Below, piece by piece: positions 23,484-41,420 of a stretch of DNA of 64,000 nt; the stretch's first letter is position 1, and each line of letters starts with the position of its first letter. Where the stretch lies: NCBI GenBank assembly GCA_014904985.1, contig MU128939.1, forward strand, positions 272,913 through 336,912, given 5' to 3'. Source of the stretch: Hydnum rufescens UP504. Taxonomy: Eukaryota; Basidiomycota; Agaricomycetes; Cantharellales; Hydnaceae. The position numbers were made by a program, and so were the translations under genes. The notes under the pieces were generated by a model. The model saw only the letters and a list, made by a program, of their open reading frames with translations. It was not told the origin of the DNA and made no database searches.

Positions 23484-26400
23484 TCAGATCCGCATTGGAG
23501 GAAGATCAAACTTCTCTCCAAATCGTGGTATTACGATGGTCCCTGTTGTTCTCATCGTTGCAGGCATCTCCTTTGGTTTCGAAAACGTACAAAGGCTTGA
23601 TCCAAGCGTCGACAGCCATGAGGGATTGATTACCGTCACAGCTGCAACCAAAACACGTCAGAGATTTCGCCTGTTTGCCCGAGGAGGTCAATGACGAGGG
23701 CTAACTTTTAATCCATACTTTGCTGGTCCGAACAACCTCTTGATAAACAACATAGTCAGGTGGAGCGGAGTGGAAAAGCAGGGATGATGGGTGGATGAAG
23801 ACATCCTCTTCCACGTTCAGAGCCTGATATGCAACACCTCTGGATGCAGCATACTTTGTACCGTCTGGATCCTTGACAACCAAGTCTTTACGAACTGCGA
23901 CGTGATCAATAAAACCAGATGTTAGGAGTTGACGAAGTATTTTGAGCTGCAGGTAAGGAGTTCAGCTTAAGCTGTTATTACATCTAGCTGATGTGGCTCA
24001 CCTGTTTGGCGGATGGAGGTGCTAACGTCGGAGAGAACTGAACGTCAGCCTCAGGAAAGTTAGTTCGGACGATGTTGCTTATTTGAGCTCGGAGTTTATG
24101 TATCTCCTCCATAGCCTTTGTCAACTCTAGGATCAACGGACAGGCTTAAGATTCTATGACGCGGATTTGGTTCTTACCTTCCGTCTCACAAAATGCTCAG
24201 CACAGAAAGATGCACCCCCTCCAGCGAATTCGTAGGCTCCGACAACAGATAATGTCCGGAAGACATCGCTGGTGCCATTGCCAAGCTGCGCATGCATCTG
24301 ACCCGCGGCCGTACTTGAATAAGACTAGGGAATGCTAATGTGTGGGAGCGCACGCACCTGCTGGGATTTGAAAAACTTCCGCCTCTCAAGTCTTCGAAGT
24401 TCTTTAGCACGAAGGTCGGCGCTCTTGATGTAGGATAACTCTGCGGGGGCGTCTTCATCAGCTGAATCGATCTTATCGACCCCAGTAATTTCGCCGTCTT
24501 CTGAATGGAGGAAATTCTCGTGTAGGAAAGGATTACCAACAGACAGTGCAGCAACAATCGCAATGATATAAGGGAGGGTTCCGTGCTGCCGCCCAGCCAC
24601 AAGCATTTTAGAAAAGCGTGGAGAGACTGGGAAAAGCGCCATTGCTGTGCCCAACTCGGTGATGTGACCGCCGATCGTCAGACCTGACGACACCCTATGT
24701 ACAGCATTACCCTTCCCCTTATCGTTCTGGTCCGACTTCGAAAAACCCAGTGCGCCCAGATGTGTCAGGATGGTTTCCGCCTTTTTGAGGGCCGCTCGAT
24801 CTGGGGGAGTAGGGAATGGGAAATTCGCCACGGCGTCAATGTGCATGCTCTTCATTTGTAGCACGACCCCCTCGATTGGAACGCGAAGGATCTCTGGTTG
24901 CGAGAATTGGCTGAAGTGATGTTCGAATAATGCAGACGAGTATAGTCGATAGCAATGCCCGGGCCCGGTGCGTCCAGCACGTCCAGCACGTTGAGAAGCA
25001 GAAGCTTTGGAAATCCAGGCGATTTTGAAGTTCTGTATCCCACTTCGCGTGTCATGTTCGCGCTAGTATCGAGTACAACCATAAATCAGACCATCAGTAC
25101 GGCTAAGCACACCCACAACGCGCACCTCCTTTGCTCTGCCACAATCAATCACATATCGTATTCCAGGGATGGTCAATGATGTTTCAGCAACATTCGTTGC
25201 AACAACGACAAGACGAGAACCTTCGGGTGGCGGCTGGAATACTTTCATCTGCTGCTCGCTGGATAGTAACGAGTACAATGGCACCACGTGCATTGGGACT
25301 TTATGAGCCTTGGATTAGAATGGACAAGAATCCGAGATCGAAGTGCTCTACGCACCATCGGAGTGATCCAAATCCATTGTACCGTCCGCATCGTTTTCAT
25401 CTTCGGTATCAAGTGCATCGGGATCCGCATGGTCATCTCCGTCGACCTCTTGTTCAATATCCAGAGGATCGATATCGATGCCCATCTCTTCGGTTTCCGT
25501 GTTTCCTGAAAGAAATAAAAATTGTAGGATTAGTTTCGATGGAATTCAATGTCGAAACCAACTGACCGTCAGGCCTTTGTACCACATACGATTCTTCGAC
25601 TTGAGCATAAGTTTCTGGCTTCTTTCCGGACCTTGTGGCACGGATTTTCTTGTCCTCGAGGGTCTTCTTTCCAAATCTACTCTCAAGTTTCTTGCACACG
25701 GTCGTAATCTCATTTTGACCAGTCAAAAAAATAAGAATTCCACCGGCAGGAAGGCGGACATGGATCTTAACCGCTTTGCGAATCGCTTCGGAGACATAAT
25801 CTGATGGTGTCCTGCGGTTGAAATGAATTGTAACGGAATGCTGACGTGCAGAGATATTGATGATCGGCGGGGCGACGGAGAATAGCGTTTTGTTTTCGGC
25901 GAAGTCAGACACTCGAAGTGTTGCGGACATGATGATGAGTCTGAGGGGCTGGTCATGGAGAAACGAGTGTCAGCAGCACGAGACACACAACGACTAATAT
26001 GGAAATACCATACCTTTGTATCTCCAGATTTCTTCGTCCATAAATCTTCCCTAAGTTTGAGCACACGACTGAGAACCCCAATAAGTATATCCGTGTTCAT
26101 ACTGCGCTCATGGGCCTCGTCGATGATAATTATGGAGTACTTTGAGAGGAGGAAATCCGTTGCAAGTTCTCGAAGAAGCACGCCATCTGTCATGAACTTG
26201 ATGGAGGTGGAAGGAGACACTGTGGCATCGTAACGAATCTGATGGGAAACCCTACTGGGTGGGAGTGATAACTCTGTCGCCACTCGGGTTGCCATAGACA
26301 TCGCTGCTACTCGTCGGGGCTGGGTGATACCAATCATTCCAGGATTGTCTGAGGCCAGAAACTTTATTTAATCTCGATAATGAGGGGCAGGAAAGTGCAA

Positions 26401-28156
26401 CATACCATTTTCAGGGCTCCCGAATCCTGCCTCAAAGAGGAATTGTGGAACTTGGGTTGTTTTCCCACTCCCAGTCTCACCGCATATAATGACGACAGAA
26501 TTTAGTCGAATGGTTTCTACGATATTCTGCTCCTCTGATGTTACGGGGAGCAGGAGTCGTGCCGCCTGTATCTCTTCCGTGCGTTGTACATATGTGTGAT
26601 TCCTTGTGGTGGGTGCAGATTTCGCAACTGGGGAAGGTTCGGACGAGTTGGAAGGAGATGGGAAGAGGGCGGCAGCAAATGAAGTGGTTGGAAGGCGGAA
26701 CTCTTCTCCCAGAGGACCCCGAAGGATTTGGGGTCCATCTGATACTGCGGGTTTCGATCTGTGCTCTGAGATCGTTGAAGAGAGCAAATCTTTCGATTCT
26801 GGTATATGGGTCTCAGATAATCCCTTGGCGAGATTGATCTGCCTTTGAGCCCACTCCTTGAATCCGCCAGCACGTTTTCTCTCCTCGCCAGGTTCAACGT
26901 CCTCAGATTCATTCTCTGAAGCTCCCTCCGAGATAGAAGATGATTGTTGCGGCCGGGCTTCCGATTCAGAGGCACCAGTATCATCAGTGTCGTCGTCGTT
27001 ACTGTTACTCTCTGAAGATGAACCGTCAGCAGAAGAGGATATTGGGGGCCCTTCATTCTCGGAGTCGAATTTGCTGGGAAAGCCTCCGATGGAACCCTAC
27101 AATAATGTATCAGGTGTATCATATGAAGTACAGGATGAGATTCTTACCTTCTGATCGAATTCCTTCTTTCGCCTGCGAAAGACCACCCGAGGGGCAGCAA
27201 CGGTTCCGTCTGGATTTCGTCCGAGAGCCCCCCCAAGCCCTGGAGAAGATTTTGAATATTCGGCGTTTTGTGGTACGCAGCCATTAGAAACTCCATATTT
27301 AGGTTCATGTATTGAAGAAGAATGAGAGGACGTTTTAGGGTGCTCTACGGGGGATAATTCGGGTTCTGAGTGGGGGATGGACTTGGCGTTTACATTGGAC
27401 TCATTTATTTCATCCTCGTCGCTTCCTGTGGACAATGAATCTTCGGCCGGAAGGATGGAAAACGCATTATTTGAGCCAATCTTCCGGCGCTTTCTGCGGC
27501 GGCCGTCGATACCGTGTTCCAGAGCATGGCGTACATTATTGTCTTCATTCTTCGCCAGTTTGGTTGCGTTAGTCTCCAACTTGCCTGATCCCAGTGCCGA
27601 TGAGGAATGAAGCACAAGGGGCGATACTTGGGCCTGAGACTCCCTGAACCACAAACAATGAGAGAAGAAATGTGCACAAATCGTGACACTCACGCCAATT
27701 TCTTGAAGAGTATGACACGTTCTTCCTTCTTGAGCTTCTTGTCCTGTGAGAAGTATTGGGAACGGACGTGATTTGTGCAAGACATTATAATCTTACTATA
27801 TATGCATCGAGTTTTCTCTTCTTCTTGCTTGACATTTTCGTTTCCGAAGCGGCAACGAGCTTGAGACGAAGTATTCAGTACAGCAAAGGAGAAATAGATT
27901 TGGCAAAGGTGCACACCTCCGCCTTCATTCTCGCCCTTGCCTCGTCGCTAGACGCGCTTTTTTTCTTTCCTTCGTCAGGCGGTATGATCATCATAGCGTT
28001 CGAATCGCCCGTGTCGTGGACGACATGACCGGGGGCACTGTTCCCTTCTGCCTCAGTCGATAGAGTCTTCTTTGGCTTCCCGCGTTTACCGGAGCTTCCT
28101 GCAACGGATCCTCTTGCCTTTGCATTATACCGCACGCGTGGAGCTGGTCGACCCAT
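23484..28156 (-). CDS. DHR1: DEAH-box RNA helicase Dhr1/Ecm16 (DHX37)
   Basis: Dhr1/DHX37 is the nucleolar helicase that removes U3 snoRNA from the pre-18S rRNA during small-subunit assembly. The start ([16 protein letters not shown]) has the conserved basic N-terminus. A long acidic/serine-rich linker follows (about 27.7-26.6 kb). Then come Walker [10 protein letters not shown] (about 26.46 kb), [22 protein letters not shown], the DEAH box [15 protein letters not shown] (about 26.11 kb), [10 protein letters not shown] (about 25.92 kb), [32 protein letters not shown], and the motif [21 protein letters not shown] (about 24.97 kb). The winged-helix/ratchet and OB-fold regions follow, with [13 protein letters not shown] and [14 protein letters not shown] near the end, a signature of this subfamily. 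The final exon stops at 23484, reached through an intron at about 23.69-23.63 kb. At least eight introns. All helicase motifs are intact. Confidence 0.93.
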
Positions 28157-28912
28157 TCACAGTTTTTAGAGTACACTGCCACTGGCAAACCGGATCCAGA
28201 ATGCGTATGATTATATAATCTATCTTCAGAATTGGTTGCCGAGTCCCTCTAGGTTTGCGCGATATTTGATTCGAAAACCAGCCTCGTCTCGATACATAAC
28301 CTGACTTCGATCGGCCCCAACCGGGACTGAGAGGTGGCTCGACGCCAATACGCGGTAAAGTGACATCGATGGCTTGTTTTAATGATCGACCCACACAGAT
28401 ATACTCCAGGGGCCTGTATGCCTCAATGCCCAGCAATTGGTCCTATCAAAGCGTATTTCCCGCCTTCGTCGCACTCGGATCCCAGAAGCCTGTACGTGGA
28501 CGCAATGAATTTTTTGTAATACTGCACTATATAGTGGATATGGCGCCATCAAACAGTCAATGCTAATCGTGCCCACTACCCAATTTTCTCCTCTAGACTT
28601 GCCGTGAAGTTTCAAAACCACTAAAGCCATATGAGGATCTACCTGGCCGTCAATAACGGACGTATAATTCATCGCCTTTACAATAATCGGTAATTGTCCA
28701 TCTTCATTATCATTCTTCTGACGGTCTCGACTCCAATTACACCTAAAACAGGCCTCACCATAGATTCCTTCCCCATTAGCATCTCAGCGGACTCCTTTTT
28801 GGAGCTAGCCTCCCCACCCAGTTATCATCACGGTGTATTAGCTGAACACAGTATCTTCATACGCGACCGTGTTGTAACAGTAGGGCCACAGTAAATGCAT
28901 TCCATGATTTAG
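28157..28912. other. Intergenic between DHR1 and NDUFAF6
   Basis: This spacer must hold the DHR1 promoter and the NDUFAF6 3' end, since both genes run on the minus strand. No coding exon with a recognisable motif is seen. Confidence 0.5.
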
Positions 28913-30090
28913 CTAAAACCGCCCACCAGAACGATGCCGCCATACCGAAAAAGGCAGCTTCCAGTCTCGCATTTGTAACGAGGGGTCGAACGCATCAAAA
29001 TCAACCGCCTCCAGGCGTGCCAAATACGAAGCCACGGGAACCTATCATTCCAAGCACCCTTAGAGTCGTAGACGGCGATATTCCTCCAAACTCACCGCAG
29101 AGAGAAAGACAGGATGGGCTTCCCTTGGCACCTTCCCACCATCAAATTGTTCACGAGCTACGTCAAGCTCCTCTTTTGCAATACACGCAAATTCATAAAC
29201 AGCGTCGCTGATCCCAAGTGCTGATCCCCCCTTGCGTATCACGTCCTCATGACGAACTTTGTGTTTTGCGGTTATTTCTGTAGGGATAACGATGTGGCCT
29301 TTTGAGGCATGGAACGGAAGCCCTCGCAGGAGCGTTGTAAGGGAATGCGCAAGGCCAAGGTGGGAAGCTGCGTGCGAATATACAGACGAAGAAGAGATCC
29401 CTAGTAGATCCAAGAGGAGATAGAAGGCAGTTGATGATGTGGACTCTGAATAAGCGCGAAGTGATTCCATCGTCATATGGCTCTGGTTTTCAAAGTCTCG
29501 GTTCTGAAGAAGAAAGAGAAGCATTGAGTGAGCTGCGAAGAAATTAAAATACTCTGCTGCACACTCTTGCATCAATAATTCGGTTAAAATGGTACGCAGG
29601 AAGGGTGGAATGCCTCCCTGCAGCGTGCAATGCTAACGCGATTGGATGTTGGGGAGGTTGGTGCTATACACAATATGTAAGCGAGATAATAAACGGTATA
29701 TATATACATAAGGGGCTCAGACCATGTAGATTCGTTTAATCGAGTCCCGCCAAAACTGCATTCTCATCTGTCCTATGGCAGCATTCGACACTTGTTCTTT
29801 CATCATAGCCAATTCTACCTGGAAAACAGAATTGAGCCTCGCGGGTCCAAAGGGTAGCATGCGAGTCAGGTGCGCACGTTAAATGCTCTTATAGCGAAAT
29901 ATCCGGGTTGAAGGTATCTTGGATAGAAGTACGATGTAAGGAACGATTGATAATCGTGCTTTTGCACTAATTTTTGACAGTATGCAGTAGCATCAGAAAT
30001 CCCACTGCTTCTGACGTCTGTTGCATACGCCCGAGTTCTTGATATAAGTGATAGAGTAGGGTATAACTGCGGAGGACGAGGTGTCCTCAT
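28913..30090 (-). CDS. NDUFAF6: NDUFAF6-like complex I assembly factor (phytoene synthase fold)
   Basis: NDUFAF6 is a mitochondrial protein with the squalene/phytoene synthase fold, needed for an early step of respiratory complex I assembly (ND1 module); it is not known to make terpenes. The N-terminus (MRTPRPPQLYPTLSLISRTR) is basic and hydroxylated, a likely mitochondrial presequence. Then AYCQKLVQKHDYQSFLTSYF and ARYL-like PRYLQPGYFAIRAFN end exon 1 (30090-29878), and VELAMMKEQVSNAAIGQMRMQFW starts exon 2. A later exon has FNRIIDAR, next one has the AFYLLLDLLGI and GLAHSLTTLLRGLPFHA helices and VIPTEI. The last exon (ending 28913) has SYLARLEAVDFDAFDP. The Asp-rich catalytic motifs of true phytoene synthases are not kept, in line with the assembly-factor branch. 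At least five exons. Head to head with the NUDCD1-like gene. Confidence 0.88.
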
Positions 30091-30144
30091 CTGCGAATCT
30101 ATTTACATCGGCAATATCCAGGACCAATTCAATTCGTGAATCTG
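30091..30144. promoter_or_regulatory. 54-bp divergent promoter NDUFAF6 / NUDCD1-like
   Basis: Only 54 bp lie between the two start codons. Transcription of each gene must therefore start inside the other's 5' coding region or very close to its ATG, or one of the real start codons is further inside its gene. No TATA box is visible. Confidence 0.5.
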
Positions 30145-32276
30145 ATGCAATTCGTGCCAGAGAGGGCCCTCTTAAATCCAAAGTTTGAAGGCTATAAACT
30201 CGACGCACTATCTCAGTCTGAGCATGTATCGTCGCACCCTCTACCAGATGGTGGCGCCACCCAGGCGACAGTTTCGGGACATTCACAACTTTCGTTCAAG
30301 GAAGTTCAGCACCGAATAGGCTTCAACCATTTGTTCATCGGTCAGGGTGGTGACACAGTCGGATACATCGACAAATCAGGCTCCTTTATTCTGGCGAAAT
30401 TTGGCCTGGTGAGTAATATTTTTCCATGTCATACTATCCCCAAATGACCCGGCAAAACCCTCCGCATTGCAAGTCAGAGCCGCGACCTTTATTTCACGTT
30501 GTATTCGAGGTGCCCCAAACTATACAAGGGATATCCTCTACTCCTTCCTCGGAATACCCCTCCGCTATTTCTCTGGATGTCCAGAATTGGATAGTCTCCG
30601 ATGGTACAGGTCGATTGTACATTATTCGCGCTCGTGAAGATAGCAACGGGTCCATTCAGGGGGTTCTCGTGGCTTCATTCGAACTTACATCCTCCATGCT
30701 GCCATCAACGTCCGAGCAGAGGTCACAGAACGAACTCGTCCCTCTCCGCATGCATGCTGCACATATCTTACCGGCAGGAAATGGCGACTTTCGTGTATTG
30801 ATCCTAATCTCTACCAAATTATTGATTCCCACTTCCGGAGCCCCTCATCCAAGTACTAAACTCCGTTCTCCGCACAAGATCCAGTTCCGCGTTTCTAGCA
30901 TCTCCCTCCACATATCGCCAACGTCGTCGGATATCACGACTCCACAAAAGGCAGAATGTCGCTGGTCTATCGTAGGAGACGATATTCCCGCACATGCAAC
31001 GTATCATATTCCTCGACATGAGTTCCTCATCCTCTCGGAGTCGGAATTCATTCATCCACAGAGCTCCGCTTTATCCATCGCTCCCCCTGACCCTCAGCTG
31101 GATGAAATAGCGCCTATACCGCGTGCGGGGGAGAATCTTGATGGCCCGGAATCTACCAATGGAATGTCGAGTCAGGCACCGTCCCTCAAACCTCCCCCAT
31201 ATTCATGGACACAAACGAGTGACTCACTTACTATCGCATTCTTCCTGCCTGCCTCCACGCCCAAATCTCATATACGCATTACATTGGCTCCAAAATACCT
31301 TTCTTTGCTCATCCTGGATCCCCCAGAGGTACGAGATGGCTCCTCTACGCTTGGAACCCATCTTCCAAGGTTCGCGATGAGAGAGTGGTGGGATGGAATA
31401 GATGCTTCAGCCAGCTTCTGGACCTGGGACAAAGAAGGTGACGCTGTGACGAAATCGAATTCCGGAACTCGGAATGGCCAGGGTTTGCATTTCCTGGGTG
31501 TCTTAACGCTCTACCTTGAGAAGCAACACGAGGGCACCCGTTGGCCCCATATTTTCGGGACTCCAACTACTGCTGATGGCTCTGTAGAAACGGATGTCCC
31601 GGAAACGTTGGATCCGAGTGAACTTTACGCTGTGCGCGAGTCTCTTGAGAAGTACACCGCTTCCCTTACGACTGGGGAAGATGCTAGTGGACTTGGCCTA
31701 GGTCATGGTGTTCCTAGCCTTGCGCAACAGGAAGTTGATGATGAGCTCGATTCTCAAGTGGGTAGGAAGACGGTGTTCAGCTGGGTGAGTGCCGATGACG
31801 GTAGGCGAACGATGGGCAATGGATGGGTCCATGACCTACTCGCCCTGCCCATTCCTTCCTCGCGGAATATCGGTCCATGGAGCGTAGTAATCAAGAACGA
31901 CATCGACGGCTTACTTTATGGATTATCCCGAGAGGACGATGACTCGGTCTCGAGCGGACTACGATGGGTGCATCATTCAACGTATCCTGCGTTGGCATTT
32001 GTCCTTGCCTCGAAGCGGGATACACGCTTCACATTCCACCATGGCCCGAGGGCTGTCATGGCATTCGAGACTGGATCTGGAGGGTCAGCAGGAGGCAACA
32101 TGTACATCTATCGGGGTGGGAAGAATGGCGAAAAATGGGCGAAACAAGCGGTACTGAAGGTTGGTGGAGGAAACGCTGGAACTTTGCTGGGCGTGGCCGC
32201 CCTTCAACGTGATCTGGACCCCGTAATTGTATGTCTATGTGAGCACGAACTGATAATATTACGAGGCGTCCTTTAA
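30145..32276 (+). CDS. NUDCD1: NUDCD1-like CS-domain protein
   Basis: NudC-domain proteins are Hsp90 co-chaperones; human NUDCD1 (CML66) works with Hsp90 on a set of RNA-processing and transport clients. Two exons (30145-30408 and 30474-32276) join in phase 0 to 688 residues. The N-terminus has the family sequence LLNPKFEGYKL and GFNHLFIGQGGDTVGYID, the start of the beta-propeller-like half. A CS/p23 domain follows at residues about 325-400 (PPPYSWTQTSDSLTIAFFLP, then HIRITLAPKYLSLLI). The end has YPALAFVLASKRD and VMAF, matching the C-terminal part of NUDCD1. Length is above the human protein (583). It is divergent from NDUFAF6. I start at ATG 30145, since the frame upstream has no other ATG. 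Confidence 0.85.
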
Positions 32277-33600
32277 AGATCCATAGCTATATCAAATTGC
32301 TGAACAGAAGGGGTTATAATTACCAGGGGCAGTACAGACAGCAGGCGATTGTAATTTGGTCATCTGAAAACTCCCTAAAGGTTGATGGGTGCTCGAGTCC
32401 AAAATTCCGAGAGGGGATAAACATTGGATCATTGGATTCGCAATGCCCCTGTAAAATTAAAATGAAGGCAGAACAGGGGCGGACTTTACCTGGCAGGATG
32501 ATTGGATCCCAGAACTGGGTGAATTCTTCCAGCCCTCGGATTGACAATATTCACAATCCATTCTGCGTCGTTCGCACTGATAGTACTGAAGGATCTGGCA
32601 CTGGATGCTTTTGCAAATAGTATTCTCATTGATTGTTAGCTTTAAGAGATGCTTTCGTAGTCCTCGCGTTCATTATCCACTCTACTATTGCGGTACGTCC
32701 TTTTGACATCATTGTGAGTACTGGCGGCTAGTGGCACTGTGGGGCGACTAGGTCTACCAGGAACCTGCCCCTCGGCCAATTATGCACACACACTCAAGAC
32801 TTTCCAAATTAAAGGCTGCCCTGAAACCACAGGAAGTCTATGGAACTCAACGAAAACTGTAATGTCTGCGCTGCACTGACTAGCACAAGTAATTTCCACC
32901 AAGCTACCAAACGTAGGAGAGCTGACCTTGGCTGCCATAGAGAAATGTGTCCTCTTGAGGACGCAGTAACCGTTAATCAAGACGCTGTGTTAGCTAAGTT
33001 TGCCCTTAGACGCCGTTGCCTGTCAACCGGGCGTCTACTTGTACTTGTTGACTTCTGAAATCGACCAAGTCCCCGCTAAAGGTTTCGGAGAATGGGCGGA
33101 AGGAGCGAGTCAGGTCACAAAAAATAAGTTGAAGAAGTGTGTACCACCCCGCCACATGGCCAGGAAATTATAAAACATAGGATAAAGACCTGGCCCGCCA
33201 TATGTGGGAGTGGGGAATCGCGCCCGATGCGCCCGACCACCCCCCCAGCAACCTACCATTTAAGACTGATATTGCAGCCAGTTAACCTTGAGAGGGGGAA
33301 CGGCTGTTGCCGGACGCCCCAGTCTTTGAGTCAATACTCTTGCCGTTTTCGCAAACAGTCGTGTGCCCATCTCGTATTCTCTAGGCGCCGGGTCCCAACC
33401 ATAGCCATATATCATCGCACAAGCTCTCCCTGATATATCCCTTCTCTCCCTTTGCTTGTTTGATATCTCACGTAAAACTGGACCTCCCACCACCTAATCT
33501 CTCTGTATCATGGTGTGTGGCTGTTTTGATAGAGATCATGATCACAACCAAGGCTTAAGAATAATGCCCTATACAGGGTCAAACACTTTCCGAGCCCTGT
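32277..33600. other. Intergenic, nothing recognised
   Basis: Holds the 3' UTR of the NUDCD1-like gene and the 5' region of the PP2C gene. The first exon of the PP2C protein should lie in the right part, but I could not fix it. No other motif is seen. Confidence 0.5.
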
Positions 33601-33689
33601 ATGTTTCTTTGCCACCTGCTACGAATCTCGATCGAATCCATGAATTGCTGGGGTGAAGCTGATTCGCTGCATGATGTGTTTTAGCCCAG

Positions 33690-35705
33690 GACAAACGTAC
33701 GACGGTGGGTGAAAACGATAGGTATGCGTTTGCTGTGTCAGAGATGCAAGGGTGGAGGATATGTACGTTCGGACCCTGGTTTCCCTTCCCCGTGCATCCC
33801 TGATTGAGCTTCGATCTAGCGATGGAAGACGCTCACACAACACTGCTCGACTTAGATGATACCCAGCACAATGCATTCTTCGCAGTGTATGATGGGCATG
33901 GCGGTCTGTGCAGCGCCTGTTTATGCCTGATTTCAAATTGCATGCTAAATTCAGTTCGCCAACAGGAGGGTCCGTCGCAAAATATGCAGGACAGCATGTA
34001 CATCAAAGACTCACCGCGGAAGAAGCATATGCTGAAAAGGACTATCACACCGCATTCAAGAAGGCGTTTTTAGGGACAGATGATGATTTGCGAGCAGGTT
34101 TGTTTCCTCGGGGCGCCGAGCACCAGCGTTCTTGGACAATGTTGCCCATCCTCTCCTCATAGATCCTTCCTACCTTCACGATCCTTCTGGATGCACCGCG
34201 GTAGCTGCACTCTTGACTTCTGATGGGAAGATCGTTTGCGTACGTACATTAGACTTTAATGTTTTGTTGTTCTATTTATTCCTTGCTGTGGCAGGCTAAT
34301 GCCGGGGACTCTCGCGCTGTCCTCTCGGTCATGGGCGAGGCAAAACCTCTAAGCTTTGACCACAAACCACAGAATCAAGGTCTGTCTGTTCCCCAGTGGA
34401 CCCGACATTCGTATCCTAACTTCCCTTTAGGCGAAAACATGCGTATCGTCTCTGCGGGAGGCTACGTAGAATTCAATCGCGTGAATGGTATGATTTTAAT
34501 GGTCGTTCTGGTTTAAAAAAACACTATTCAACACTGCGCCTATATCAGGAAATTTGGCTCTGTCTAGAGCCCTCGGGGACTTCGAGTTCAAGCAGAATTT
34601 TTCTAGCGCGCCTGAGGAACAAGTTGTCACTGCTAATCCAGAAATCACCGTGCACGAGGTGACAGAAGATGATGAATTCCTCGTCCTTGCCTGTGACGGT
34701 GAGTCTATCTCTGATCTCTGCGAAAACCAGGCGCTCATGCGGTGGATAGGAATATGGGACTGTATGTCCTCGCAAGGTACAATCAACTGGATTCGGCACC
34801 AAATCGCAGAACGCAAGCTTCTCGAGCAGATATGCGAAGATACCATGAGTCGTTGTCTGTCTCCAGACTCGGACACGGCCGGAGGGATCGGATGCGACAA
34901 TATGACAATTCTTATTGTCGCCCTTCTTCATGGACGCACCAAAGAGCAGTGGTACGATTGGGTCGCAGACAATGTGGAAAGAAGGATTGGCTACGACACT
35001 CCACGCCAATATAAGCCCCTCTATGCACGTTCTGGTTATGGGTTTGGTGGGACTGAGGACTCCGGCGTTTCAAATTTGCTTCGACCAGAGCCATGGCTCA
35101 ATCTCAATCGTCTCAGCAATCCTTTGTATTCAAGGGGCGCCGGAATATCTTCTATGACGCTGGGCGAAGATGATGAATTTGATGACGATGACGAATTCGA
35201 TGATGAAAGTGGGGACGAGACCTTGACGGATGGTGCCGCTGATTCGTGGATGGCAAGGAATCTCTTAGGCGACCCGATGCGACTCCGGGCACCTCCAGCT
35301 AGGGACGAAACATCATCACTTCGGGCACAGTTGGAGGAATTAACACAAGAGGATGCCCGCGACGATGCGCTGAAGCACAATTCGGTCCATATTTCTGTCG
35401 ATTCTGACATGGAAATTGGCTTCCGTCACTCCATAAATTCAAGGGGGCCGATTGCCATTGGCTCACCCCTTATCCCTTCGCCTCTTGCATTGCAGGATCT
35501 CCGATCTCCGATTTCCTTGACATTGAGGCCAGGTGGACCGGAGTCTCGATGGAATTCCTCCTCTACTTCCCAAGAAAAACCTGACGAGGCTCCGCCACCG
35601 AATATCTCCCCTTCTAATGGTGTGTTAGAGCATGAGCATACACCGAGTGATAGGACCAAGACAGAGGGCCTGACCGACCCTAGCGGGGGGGCGACTAAGA
35701 AGTGA
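33690..35705 (+). CDS. PTC2: PP2C Ser/Thr protein phosphatase (Ptc2/3 type), first exon missing
   Basis: A metal-dependent (Mg/Mn) phosphatase of the PPM family; Ptc2/Ptc3 switch off stress MAP kinases and checkpoint kinases. The exon at 33690 starts after a TAGCCCAG acceptor and reads [17 protein letters not shown], joining to [10 protein letters not shown]. The motifs [10 protein letters not shown] (metal-binding Asp-Gly), [47 protein letters not shown] (split by an intron after ACDG) and [13 protein letters not shown] are all present. The C-terminal third (from about 34.93 kb) is unconserved: it has an acidic run of Asp/Glu/Phe (35166-35225) and a Ser/Pro-rich tail. The short first exon, which in this family is usually MGQTLS-like with a myristoylation glycine, was not found, so the 5' end is incomplete. 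At least seven introns. All catalytic aspartates are intact. Confidence 0.88.
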
Positions 35706-36408
35706 TATTTTTATGTCTCACCTCTTGCCCTAATTTCACCCTTCTATCCCCTTCCTCGCTTTCCCACCTCGTCATTCTTTCTTTCATGCATTCACAGCCT
35801 CAGCACTCTTGCAAGCACTAAACCTATATACATAGCTACAAATCTTGCCGCGCTGTTCCTCTGATGGTTCTCATTTTGTTTCTTCCCTTCCGTATCTCCA
35901 CTGACCTTGTTTTCCTCAGATTGTTATGTTACGTCTTACCTTTTTTTCCTCTCTCTGTTTGACATAAAGTGTATGAATCCGGCCTCTCCTTGATCACTTA
36001 CACAGATAAACGTATTCACCGCTCCGACTTGTTGTGTATGTTCCTTGGATTGAGATTGATTCGGGGTCTTGGTTTTGCATCGCAAAAATTACTCAAGGAA
36101 TCCAAGGGCCGTAGCCAATTCGCCTGATCTGCGGAATGAGTAACGGAGCGAGCTGTAGCGCCACTCGGAACCCTCATGTAATATTCTAATTTGCACAATG
36201 GAAGGGCTTCAAACCTCTGCAGTGTACGATGAATTAGATGTGAGGAAAGGGAGGGAACAAGCCCCAAATATGCGCTGTAATTCTTTCATAAGTGACAGGG
36301 CTGAGAACCATCTCTGTTTACTGCAAGTAAAAATTCTAGGCGTACAATCCCAATCCCAGAGACCGCTTTCGGACAAACTCGGAAAGAGCCGTGGACGCCA
36401 GTATAACT
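35706..36408. other. Intergenic, pyrimidine-rich
   Basis: The first 300 bases are rich in C and T on the plus strand (runs such as CTTCCCTTCC and CCTTTTTTTCC), as often seen in fungal UTRs and promoters. It must hold the PP2C 3' UTR and the TBCD promoter. No coding exon seen. Confidence 0.45.
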
Positions 36409-41039
<4,631 letters not shown>

Positions 41040-41420
41040 GAGATGCTCCACCCGTAAACACCATTTAGTTCCCGGACCCCTTTGATGCGTTACGTACCGG
41101 CTCATATGTGCACCCTGCCTAAGGAATGATCCAGCAGAAGGTTATTTCCGAAAATGGAACCCAATATTTAGCTCCAAGCTCCATGACAGGATTCCTTCCG
41201 GCATCTCGCTTTGCGATGCATGACCTTCCACCATTTAGTGTCATGGCCGAGAATGTCGGCGCGTAAATAAACGTAGATAACGCGAAATCGGCATACTTTG
41301 GAGGATGATAATGGGAAATTAATATTACGATAACGCGAGTGTGCCACAAAACTACAGAGAGAGCCAGTAATATACAACATGATATCAATGTCGTAAATGA
41401 CGCAAGATCAGATGGCATCA

